From: an uncultured Eubacteriales bacterium
GTDB taxonomy: Bacteria; Bacillota; Clostridia; Oscillospirales; CAG-272
DNA length: 13,045 nucleotides
Reading direction: 5' to 3'
Assembly (NCBI GenBank): GCA_934433485.1
Contig: CAKRZR010000026.1
Span: 1-13,045, forward strand
This document shows positions 6,657 through 12,856 of the stretch, piece after piece. Made by a program: the position numbers and the translations under genes. Under the pieces are notes generated by a model. The model worked only from the letters and a program-made list of their open reading frames with translations. It did no database searches and was not told the origin of the DNA. The stretch's first letter is position 1. Every line of letters starts with the position of its first letter.

Positions 6657-7105
6657 ACTTGATGTGCGATGATGCGGGAGGTTGCTCGTCCTCCATACTG
6701 TCAGGAGGCGCGAGGGAATTTCCGCGGAGTATGTCCGAGTAAATCGGGCGGAATGAATGCGGATCGGGCTATGTGGGCGACTATATGGCGTGCGGCTGTT
6801 CATCCATAAAGGACGGTATACCGGAGACGGTGCGGCTGGTCGGACGGCGTCTGCGAAAGCAGCGCGTGCGGCGTGGTCGGCGCTGTAGACGGATAGCCGG
6901 GGTTTGCGTATTTTTGCAAGCCTTGTTTTGCTGCGAAGCGGCGTATTGTTTGAGATTTTTTTCAAAAATGCGATGCTTTTACGGGGAAATGGGCGTGTGC
7001 GAAGTACAAAAACACCGCGTTTCTTTGGGGGAATCCGGACACACCCGAGTGCGTGTTCATCGCCTCAAATTCCATTTCACATGAAATTTGCAAGGAGGCA
7101 AAACA
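6657..7105 (+). ncRNA. Long structured 5' leader of the S10 operon
   Basis: About 450 nt between the promoter and rpsJ contain no supported reading frame but many helices. (1) CCTCC (6690-6694) can pair with GGAGG on its left (6677-6681) or right (6704-6708); the right pairing extends to CTCG/CGAG (6685-6688/6711-6714). (2) TTCCGC/GCGGAA (6720-6725/6748-6753) encloses CCGA-GTAAA-TCGG. (3) GGCTAT/ATAGCC (6767-6772/6893-6898) closes a branched domain. (4) Inside it is GCG-T-CTGC-GAAA-GCAG-CGC (6847-6865), a GNRA-capped stem. (5) CGTATTTTTG pairs with CAAAAATGCG (6907-6972). (6) A hairpin (7066-7090) ends just before the AAGGAGG of rpsJ. Autoregulation by a ribosomal protein is typical for such leaders; which protein is unknown. 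Confidence 0.5.
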
Positions 7106-7417
7106 ATGGCAGCAAGCGAAAAAATCAGAGTGAGACTCAGAAGCTACGAGCATTCTCTCATCGATCAGGCGGCTGAAAAGATCGTCGACATCGCAAAGAG
7201 AAACGGCGCGGAGGTATCCGGTCCCGTACCGCTGCCGACCGAGAAGGAAATCATCACCATTCTCCGTGCGGTACACAAGTACAAGGACAGCCGTGAGCAG
7301 TTCGAGCAGCGCACCCACAAGCGTCTGATCGAGATCAAGAAGCCGTCCCAGAAGGTAGTGGAAGCGCTCATGAGCGTGGAGCTCCCGGCGGGCGTCGATA
7401 TCGACCTGAAGCTGTAA
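7106..7417 (+). CDS. rpsJ: 30S ribosomal protein S10 (NusE)
   Basis: A protein of 103 residues, the usual length. IRVRLRSYEHSLIDQAAEKIV at the start and the HKYKDSREQFEQRTHKRLIEI block (residues ~54-76) are diagnostic of S10. S10 sits in the head of the small subunit and, as NusE, joins NusB in transcription antitermination. ATG 7106 follows AAGGAGG at 7-nt spacing; an upstream in-frame TTG (7088) lies before that site and is rejected. It is the first gene of the operon but, unusually, 557 nt separate it from rplC, so its output can be set apart from the other ten genes. Confidence 0.99.
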   Translation: MAASEKIRVRLRSYEHSLIDQAAEKIVDIAKRNGAEVSGPVPLPTEKEIITILRAVHKYKDSREQFEQRTHKRLIEIKKPSQKVVEALMSVELPAGVDIDLKL

Positions 7418-7974
7418 TTCTCACCGGTCCCAAGCTGTTAACCCCGGCGGCGCGGATATATGCTGTATCCGTTCTGTCGATCCTCCGTACCGCCAAACGG
7501 CAGTGCGGATCCATGGCTCGCTCGTGGTCTGACCCTGTGGACATTGCGGAAACTGCCGATAGATTCGGATAAGTCCGCGCGCTGCTCTGTGAAGAGAACG
7601 GCAGGTCTCCGGATCGGCATCGCGTAAGCGGCAGCCTGACGGAAAACGCCCCTGCTCCGCCGTCTATGGATGGAGGACGACCCTGCCCACCGCGGCGGCT
7701 GTCTGAAATCCGGGCTGTGTGACAAAGGTCTCCGGAAACGGAGTCCGTCCGGCAGACGATGTTCTTTGCCCGCTTTCTTTCAAGCAAAGCGGGGACTTAC
7801 TGTGGCAGAGTGAACGGGCTGTCTGGTTCTCCGACCGGATGCCCTGCGCCCGCGGGTTGATGCGCCTTTGAAAAGCGTTTACCTCCCGCGCAGCGCCGCT
7901 TGATGAACAGCATGGTCACGTTGCAAGGCTACAAGGGCTGCGCAACCAATAACCTATTTATAGGAGGAAAAACG
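7418..7974 (+). ncRNA. Structured non-coding region between rpsJ and rplC (candidate regulatory RNA)
   Basis: These 557 nt hold no supported gene but pack many perfect helices. CGGATA/TATCCG (7453-7458/7466-7471) lies within GGCGG/CCGCC (7446-7450/7490-7494). CGGCAGT/ACTGCCG (7498-7504/7552-7558). CCGCCG/CGGCGG (7657-7662/7693-7698). GTCTG-AAAT-CCGG with CCGG-CAGAC (7701-7713/7749-7757) encloses GGTCTCCG-GAAA-CGGAGTCC (7727-7746). CCCGCTTT/AAAGCGGG (7769-7776/7786-7793). GGGC-TCTGGT/ACCGGA-GCCC (7816-7844). GCGC-CGCGGG/CCCGCG-GCGC (7846-7856/7885-7896). GTTGC/GCAAC (7920-7924/7942-7946). CCTA/TAGG overlaps the rplC SD. No terminator U-run or promoter is seen. It is probably a cis-acting leader for rplC onward. 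Confidence 0.55.
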
Positions 7975-8607
7975 ATGAAAAAAGGAATCATCGGAAAGAA
8001 GCTGGGCATGACCCAGATCTTCACGGAAAACGGTCAGGTGATCCCGGTAACCGTAATCGAAGCCGGTCCCTGCGCCATCACCCAGAAGAAAACCGTAGAA
8101 ACCGACGGTTACAACGCCGTGCAGCTCGCGTTTGAAGAGATCCGCGAAAAGCTCGTCAACAAGCCGAGAGCCGGTCACTTCAAGAAGGCAGGCGTTTCCG
8201 CGCGCCGTCACCTCAAGGAATTCCGTCTTGAGGACATCGAGAGCCTGAACGTCGGCGACACCATTTCCGCAGATACGTTTGCGTCCGGCGATAAGGTGGA
8301 CATCACCGGTATCACCAAGGGTCGCGGCTACACGGGCGTTGTCAAGAGATGGAACGCGCACATCCTGCGTATGACCCACGGTACCGGTCCGATTCACCGT
8401 CAGCCGGGTTCCATGGGCGCAAACTCCACGCCGTCCAGAATCTATAAGAACAAGCACATGGCTGGTCAGTACGGTAACGAACAGGTTACGGTTCTGAACC
8501 TCGAAGTTGTCAAGGTAGACACCGAAAAGAACCTCATCGCGGTCAAGGGCGCAGTTCCCGGCGCGAAGGGCGGTATCGTGTTCCTCCGTGACAGCGTGAA
8601 AGCATAA
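7975..8607 (+). CDS. rplC: 50S ribosomal protein L3
   Basis: A protein of 210 residues, the standard bacterial length. It starts MKKGIIGKKLGMTQIF, has the L3 signature VDITGITKGRGYTGVVKRW (~108-126) and the extended loop HRQPGSMGA (~141-149) that reaches the peptidyl-transferase centre; Gln143 matches the glutamine methylated in E. coli L3. L3 is an early 50S assembly protein binding the 3' part of 23S rRNA. ATG 7975 follows AGGAGG at a normal distance; the frame is open upstream to 7900, but those codons are not L3-like and cover helices of the leader. The next gene, rplD, follows after 20 nt with its own GGAAGGAGG site. Confidence 0.99.
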   Translation: MKKGIIGKKLGMTQIFTENGQVIPVTVIEAGPCAITQKKTVETDGYNAVQLAFEEIREKLVNKPRAGHFKKAGVSARRHLKEFRLEDIESLNVGDTISADTFASGDKVDITGITKGRGYTGVVKRWNAHILRMTHGTGPIHRQPGSMGANSTPSRIYKNKHMAGQYGNEQVTVLNLEVVKVDTEKNLIAVKGAVPGAKGGIVFLRDSVKA

Positions 8608-8627
8608 GTCGGAAGGAGGAAACAGAA

Positions 8628-9251
8628 ATGGCTGAATTAAAAGTTGTAAACATGGCCGGCGCAGAAGTGGGTACCATCAACCTCGCCGACACTGTATTTG
8701 CCTGTGAGATCCATGCTTCCGTCCTTCACGCAGCAGTAAAGGCATATCTCGGCAACCAGAGACAGGGCACACAGTCCACGCTGACCCGTACCGAGGTTTC
8801 CGGCGGCGGTAAAAAGCCGTGGAAGCAGAAGGGCACCGGCCGCGCAAGACAGGGCTCCACGAGATCTCCGCAGTGGACGCACGGCGGCGTAGCGCTCGGT
8901 CCGAAGCCGCGTCTCTACAAGACCAAGGTCAACAAGAAGGTGCGCCGCCTCGCTATGACAAGCGCGCTCTCTTCCAAGGTAGCGGACAACGAGATGATCG
9001 TCGTCGACGCCATCACCGCCAGCGAATACAAGACCAAGGCAATGGTGAAGATGCTCTCCGCAATCGGCGCCGGCAAGAAGACCCTCGTGGTGCTCCCCGC
9101 CGTTGACGCGATGGTTATGGGCAGCCTTGCCAATATCCCCGGCGTTAAGGTCGTTCTGACCAATACCCTCTGCGTTTACGACATCCTCAACTGCAATTCC
9201 CTCGTGATCGCTAAGGAAGCCGTACAGAAAATCGAGGAGGTATACGCATAA
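8628..9251 (+). CDS. rplD: 50S ribosomal protein L4
   Basis: A protein of 207 residues, typical for L4. The conserved long loop runs from GGGKKPWKQKGTGRARQGS (~59-77) to THGGVALGPKPR (~84-95); it lines the peptide exit tunnel in the large subunit, and changes here affect macrolide binding. The globular part follows, with KKVRRLAMTSALSSK and a nucleotide-fold-like end. In E. coli L4 represses the S10 operon by binding its leader, which makes it the first candidate ligand for the two structured leaders here; that link is inference. The stop TAA overlaps the rplW ATG by one nucleotide, so the two genes are translationally coupled. Confidence 0.99.
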   Translation: MAELKVVNMAGAEVGTINLADTVFACEIHASVLHAAVKAYLGNQRQGTQSTLTRTEVSGGGKKPWKQKGTGRARQGSTRSPQWTHGGVALGPKPRLYKTKVNKKVRRLAMTSALSSKVADNEMIVVDAITASEYKTKAMVKMLSAIGAGKKTLVVLPAVDAMVMGSLANIPGVKVVLTNTLCVYDILNCNSLVIAKEAVQKIEEVYA

Positions 9252-9547
9252 TGAAATTCGTTCAGGATGTTATTATCAGACCTCTCATCACCGAGCGCTC
9301 CATGGACATGATCTCCGATCGGAAGTACTCCTTTGAAGTTGCAAAGGACGCCACCAAGCCGGAAATCGCCGCCGCTGTGGAAGCGATGTTCAAGGGCGCC
9401 AAGGTTAAGAGCGTGAACACCGTTACGATGAAGGCTAAGCCGAAGAGAGTTCGTCTCGTTCCCGGAAAGACCGCCAGCTGGAAAAAGGCGATCGTTACCC
9501 TCGCTGAGGATTCCGCGACCATCGAATTCTTCGAAGGCATGAACTGA
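9251..9547 (+). CDS. rplW: 50S ribosomal protein L23
   Basis: A protein of 98 residues, typical length. DVIIRPLITERSMDM (~5-19), KYSFEVAKDATKPEIAAAVE (~25-44) and KAKPKRVRLVPGKTASWKKA (~66-85) are the usual L23 blocks. L23 sits at the peptide tunnel exit and is a docking point for trigger factor and the signal recognition particle. The ATG overlaps the rplD stop in TAATG, and GAGGAGG lies 10 nt upstream inside rplD. Confidence 0.99.
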   Translation: MKFVQDVIIRPLITERSMDMISDRKYSFEVAKDATKPEIAAAVEAMFKGAKVKSVNTVTMKAKPKRVRLVPGKTASWKKAIVTLAEDSATIEFFEGMN

Positions 9548-9565
9548 GAAGGAGGACGATAACAA

Positions 9566-10396
9566 ATGCCTACTATCAAATACAAGCCGACAACTCCGGC
9601 AAGAAGACATATGTCTGTTCCGTCCTTCGACGAGATCACCAAGTTCACTCCCGAAAAGAGCTTGCTCGCGACCAAGAAGAAGAACGCCGGCCGTAACAGC
9701 TACGGCAGAATCACCGTTCGCCACAAGGGCGGCGGAAACCGTCAGAAATATCGTATCATCGACTTCAAGCGCCAGTCCGAGAAGCCGCAGACCGTTGTGG
9801 GTATCGAATACGACCCGAACCGTACCGCGTATATCGCACTGCTGAAGGATGAGGACGGCAAGAAGAGCTACATCGTCGCTCCCGTGGGCGTGACCGATGG
9901 TCAGGTTCTCTATTCCGGCAAGGACGCCGACATCATCCCCGGCAACACCCTGCCGCTTGCCAACATCCCCGATGGTACCTTCGTACACAATATCGAGCTC
10001 CATCCCGGCAAGGGCGGCCAGATGGTCCGTTCCGCCGGCGCACAGGCACAGGTCATGGGTAAGGAAAACGGCAAGGTAATGCTCCGTCTCCCCTCCGGTG
10101 AAATGCGCTATGTCATGGACAACTGCCTCGCTACGATCGGTCAGGTCGGCAACATCGAGCACGACACCGTCAAGATCGGTAAGGCTGGTAAGAAGCGTCA
10201 TATGGGTATCCGCCCGACTGTCCGCGGTTCCGTCATGAACCCGTGCGATCACCCGCATGGTGGTGGTGAAGGTCGTTCCCCGATCGGTCGTCCGGGTCCT
10301 GTTACCCCGTGGGGCAAGCCGGCTCTCGGTTACAAGACGAGAAACAAGAAGGCCCGCACCGACAAGATGATCGTAAAGCGCAGAAACAGCAAGTAA
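9566..10396 (+). CDS. rplB: 50S ribosomal protein L2
   Basis: A protein of 276 residues, full length. It has the RNA-binding fold start (ITVRHKGGGNRQKYRIIDFKR, ~49-69), the SH3-like middle MVRSAGAQAQVMGKENGKVM (~153-172), and the highly conserved end MNPCDHPHGGGEGRSPIGRPGP (~224-245), whose His229-type histidine region lies near the peptidyl-transferase centre. L2 helps join the subunits and is needed for peptide-bond formation. AAGGAGG precedes ATG 9566, 18 nt after rplW, with an 18-nt gap to rpsS. Confidence 0.99.
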   Translation: MPTIKYKPTTPARRHMSVPSFDEITKFTPEKSLLATKKKNAGRNSYGRITVRHKGGGNRQKYRIIDFKRQSEKPQTVVGIEYDPNRTAYIALLKDEDGKKSYIVAPVGVTDGQVLYSGKDADIIPGNTLPLANIPDGTFVHNIELHPGKGGQMVRSAGAQAQVMGKENGKVMLRLPSGEMRYVMDNCLATIGQVGNIEHDTVKIGKAGKKRHMGIRPTVRGSVMNPCDHPHGGGEGRSPIGRPGPVTPWGKPALGYKTRNKKARTDKMIVKRRNSK

Positions 10397-10414
10397 GGAA
10401 GGAGGCAGCTTAGA

Positions 10415-10696
10415 ATGAGCAGAAGTTTGAAAAAAGCACCGTTTATCGAGGAAAAGCTCTACCAGAGAGTTTGCCAGATGAACGAAAAAGGCGAAAAGAA
10501 GGTCCTCAAGACCTGGTCCAGAGCCTCTACCATTTTCCCGGAATTCGTTGGTCATACGGTTGCCGTCCACGATGGCAAGAAGCACATCCCGGTGTACATC
10601 ACTGAGGATATGGTCGGCCACAAGTTCGGTGAGTTCGCCCCTACCAGAACCTTTAAGGGTCACGCTGGTTCCAAGACTTCCAACAACGGTAAATAA
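10415..10696 (+). CDS. rpsS: 30S ribosomal protein S19
   Basis: A protein of 93 residues, typical length. SRSLKKAPFIEEKL opens the protein; TWSRASTIFPEFVGHTVAVHDG (~33-54) and VGHKFGEFAPTRTFKGHAG (~67-85) are the S19 signature region. S19 lies in the 30S head next to S13 and contacts 23S rRNA through an intersubunit bridge. GGAAGGAGG precedes the ATG, and rplV follows after 24 nt, the widest gap in the packed part of the operon. Confidence 0.99.
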   Translation: MSRSLKKAPFIEEKLYQRVCQMNEKGEKKVLKTWSRASTIFPEFVGHTVAVHDGKKHIPVYITEDMVGHKFGEFAPTRTFKGHAGSKTSNNGK

Positions 10697-10720
10697 TCAA
10701 GAGGGAGGAGCAAATAGGAA

Positions 10721-11056
10721 ATGGAATCCAAATCTACCCAGAAGCATATCCGCATCTCCCCTCGTAAGGTCAAGATCGTTCTCGACCTCATCCGTGGGAA
10801 GGACTACGAAGTAGCCTGCGGTATCTTAAAGAACACCCCGAAGTCCGCCAGCCCCTACGTCCTCAAGCTGCTCGACAAGGTAGCCGCCGACGCGGAAAAC
10901 AACTTCCACATGAACAAGGACAACCTCTACGTGTCTGAGTGCTTCGTCTGCCCCGGCATGACCATGAAGCGCATCATGCCCAGAGGTAAGGGATCCGCTG
11001 ACCGGATTCTCAAGAGAACCAGCCATATCACCGTGGCTTTGAAAGAAAAAGAGTAA
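10721..11056 (+). CDS. rplV: 50S ribosomal protein L22
   Basis: A protein of 111 residues, typical length. IRISPRKVKIVLDLIRGK (~10-27) opens the fold; the beta hairpin that reaches into the exit tunnel spans roughly residues 78-97 (MTMKRIMPRGKGSADRI), followed by the conserved end KRTSHITVAL. The hairpin has no insertion or deletion of the sort linked with macrolide resistance as far as can be seen. GGGAGGAG lies about 11 nt before ATG 10721; this spacing is longer than at its neighbours. rpsC follows after 15 nt. Confidence 0.99.
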   Translation: MESKSTQKHIRISPRKVKIVLDLIRGKDYEVACGILKNTPKSASPYVLKLLDKVAADAENNFHMNKDNLYVSECFVCPGMTMKRIMPRGKGSADRILKRTSHITVALKEKE

Positions 11057-11071
11057 GGAGGCAGTCGAAAC

Positions 11072-11938
11072 ATGGGACAGAAAGTGAATCCGCACGGCCT
11101 TCGTGTCGGCGTAATCAAGAACTGGGACTCCAGATGGTTTGCCTCCGACGAAAAGTTCGGCGATACCCTGGTCCAGGACTATAAGGTCAGAGAATTCCTG
11201 AAGAAGAAGCTCTTCCTCGCAGGCATTCCGAAGATCGAAATCGAAAGAGACAACACCGGTAAGGTGCGCGTCTTCATCCACTGCGCGAAGCCCGGTATGG
11301 TTATCGGCCGCGGCGGCAGTGAAATCGACAACCTCAAGGCGGACATCGAGAAGATCGTGAACGCCCCGGTTATCGTAAACGTAGTCGAAGTAAAGCCGGT
11401 CGAGATGGACGCGCAGCTCGTTGCGGAATCCATCGCAAACCAGCTCGAACGCCGTATCTCCTTCCGCAGAGCCATGAAGGGCGCGATCCAGCGTACCATG
11501 CGTATGGGAGCGAAGGGTATCAAGGTTTGCCTCTCCGGTCGTCTCGCCGGCGCTGAAATCGCGCGTACCGAGCACTACCACGAAGGCACCATCCCGCTGC
11601 AGACCATCCGCGCGGACATCGACTACGGTTTCTGGGAAGCCAACACCACCTACGGTAAGATCGGTGTAAAGGTGTGGATCTACAAGGGAGAAATCCTCTC
11701 CGAGGTCGCTCGCACCGGTGCCGTTACCGAGGATCGCCGCAACAACAACCAGCGCCGTGACCGCAGAGACGGTCAGAGACGTGATCGCAGAGACGGTGAC
11801 CGCAGAAACGGCGGCGACCGCAGAGAAGGCGGTTTCCAGCGTCGCGACGGTCAGGGCCCGAGAGGCAACCGTCCCGCACAGCCAGAATCCAGACCGCCCA
11901 GAGCCCCGAGAAAGACTGAGGAAGGAGGCGCTCACTAA
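11072..11938 (+). CDS. rpsC: 30S ribosomal protein S3 with an Arg/Asp/Gly-rich C-terminal extension
   Basis: A protein of 288 residues, against about 210-220 in most bacteria. The core is normal: MGQKVNPHGLRVGVIKNWDS, a KH domain with GMVIGRGGSEI (~75-85), and the second domain with RTEHYHEGTIPLQTIRADID (~165-184) and GVKVWIYKGE (~198-207). S3 lies at the mRNA entry of the 30S subunit and contributes to helicase activity there. After residue ~218 comes about 70 residues of RRDRRDG/RRDGQ-type repeats, then a Pro-rich end, surely disordered. It is in frame with no sign of frameshift, and the stop overlaps the rplP ATG by one nucleotide. AAGGAGG precedes ATG 11072. Confidence 0.98.
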   Translation: MGQKVNPHGLRVGVIKNWDSRWFASDEKFGDTLVQDYKVREFLKKKLFLAGIPKIEIERDNTGKVRVFIHCAKPGMVIGRGGSEIDNLKADIEKIVNAPVIVNVVEVKPVEMDAQLVAESIANQLERRISFRRAMKGAIQRTMRMGAKGIKVCLSGRLAGAEIARTEHYHEGTIPLQTIRADIDYGFWEANTTYGKIGVKVWIYKGEILSEVARTGAVTEDRRNNNQRRDRRDGQRRDRRDGDRRNGGDRREGGFQRRDGQGPRGNRPAQPESRPPRAPRKTEEGGAH

Positions 11939-12369
11939 TGTTATCGCCTAAGAGAGTTAAGTACAGACGCGTACAGAGAGGCCGCCTCACCGGTAAGGCA
12001 CTCCGCGGCAATAAGATCACCAACGGCGAATTCGGTCTCGTAGCTACCGAACCCGCATGGATCACCGCAAACCAGATCGAAGCAGCCCGTATCGCTATGA
12101 CCCGTTACGTCAAGAGAGGCGGTCAGGTCTGGATCAAGATCTTCCCCGACAAGCCCATCACCGAAAAGCCTGCCGAAACACGTATGGGTTCCGGTAAAGG
12201 TACGCCCGAATACTGGGTCGCAGTCGTAAAGCCGGGCAGAGTTATGTTTGAAATGGGTGGCATCTCCGAGGATCTCGCTCGCGAAGCTATGCGTCTTGCT
12301 ATGCACAAGCTCCCGATCAAGTGCCGCTTCGCTACCCGCGAACAACTGGAAAAAGAAGTGGAGGGTTAA
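11938..12369 (+). CDS. rplP: 50S ribosomal protein L16
   Basis: A protein of 143 residues, typical length. MLSPKRVKYRRVQRGRLTGK opens it; EPAWITANQIEAARIAMTRY (~38-57) and KPAETRMGSGKGTPEYWVAVV (~77-97) are the L16 signatures. L16 binds near the A-site tRNA elbow in the large subunit. The ATG overlaps the rpsC stop (TAATG) and an AGGAGGCG site sits at the end of rpsC, so translation is coupled to S3. Confidence 0.99.
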   Translation: MLSPKRVKYRRVQRGRLTGKALRGNKITNGEFGLVATEPAWITANQIEAARIAMTRYVKRGGQVWIKIFPDKPITEKPAETRMGSGKGTPEYWVAVVKPGRVMFEMGGISEDLAREAMRLAMHKLPIKCRFATREQLEKEVEG

Positions 12370-12372
12370 GCT

Positions 12373-12561
12373 GTGAAGGCAACAGAACTCAGAAATAAGT
12401 CTGGAGAAGAGCTCGCATCTATGCTCAACGACCTGAAAACCGAACTCTTTAATCTCCGTTTTCAGCTCGCTATCAATCAGCTTGATAATCCCCACAAGAT
12501 CAAGGAAACCAAAAAGGAAATCGCTCGCGTGATGACCGTCATCGCCGAGAAGAAGGCATAA
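12373..12561 (+). CDS. rpmC: 50S ribosomal protein L29
   Basis: A protein of 62 residues, the usual small size; two long helices with KATELRNKSGEELASMLNDL, then LRFQLAINQLDNPHKIKETK, the L29 signature. L29 binds near the tunnel exit next to L23. It begins with GTG at 12373, only 3 nt after the rplP stop. The GGAGGG of its ribosome binding site overlaps the last rplP codons at about 8-nt spacing, and no better start exists. The GTG start and overlap suggest coupling to rplP. Confidence 0.98.
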   Translation: MKATELRNKSGEELASMLNDLKTELFNLRFQLAINQLDNPHKIKETKKEIARVMTVIAEKKA

Positions 12562-12571
12562 GGGGGACATT

Positions 12572-12832
12572 ATGGCAGAAGAACGCGCTCTCAGAAAAAC
12601 CAGAGTGGGCAGGGTCGTCAGCGACAAGATGGACAAAACCATCGTGATTGCCATCGAAAACCATGTAAAGCACCCCACCTATGGTAAGATCATCAAGCGT
12701 ACCACCAAGATCCACGCGCACGACGAGGAGAACTCCGCGGGCATCGGCGATACCGTCGAGGTAATGGAAACCCGCCCGCTCTCCAAGACCATCCGCTGGA
12801 GACTGGTTCGCGTTATCGAAAAGGCTAAGTAA
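12572..12832 (+). CDS. rpsQ: 30S ribosomal protein S17
   Basis: A protein of 86 residues, typical length. GRVVSDKMDKTIVIAIENHVKHPTYGKIIKRT and HDEENSAGIGDTVEVMETRPLSKTIRWRLV match the OB-fold S17, which binds 16S rRNA early in 30S assembly. AAGGGGG lies 5 nt before ATG 12572, a slightly weaker site than its neighbours have. It is the last gene seen; rplN normally follows within tens of bases but is absent up to the window end. Confidence 0.99.
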   Translation: MAEERALRKTRVGRVVSDKMDKTIVIAIENHVKHPTYGKIIKRTTKIHAHDEENSAGIGDTVEVMETRPLSKTIRWRLVRVIEKAK

Positions 12833-12856
12833 GAGTACGGGGGAACGATTTTGTCA

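Noticed and set aside
6930..6962. GCTGC-GAA-GCGGC hairpin followed by a T-run as an attenuator in the rpsJ leader
   Set aside because: The T-run begins 13 nt after a weak five-pair stem with one G-U, too far for a standard terminator.
6414..6965. Minus-strand 183-codon and plus-strand 73-codon frames around the S10 promoter
   Set aside because: No start signals, they cover the promoter, leader and hairpin repeat, and show no domain-like pattern.
7368..7787. 139-codon minus-strand frame in the rpsJ-rplC gap
   Set aside because: Overlaps rpsJ, lacks a ribosome binding site, and its Arg/Ser/Pro-rich product resembles nothing; the helices explain the region better.
7769..7793. Perfect 8-bp stem CCCGCTTT/AAAGCGGG as an intrinsic terminator
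   Set aside because: No U-run follows (GGACTTACTG), so it is kept only as a helix of the candidate RNA.
7900..7974. In-frame N-terminal extension of L3
   Set aside because: L3 families start at MKKGIIGKKLGMTQIF, which has its own AGGAGG; the extra 25 codons are leader RNA.
9176..10663. 495-codon minus-strand frame over rplD-rplW-rplB-rpsS
   Set aside because: Crosses four certain ribosomal protein genes; mirrors their codon bias.
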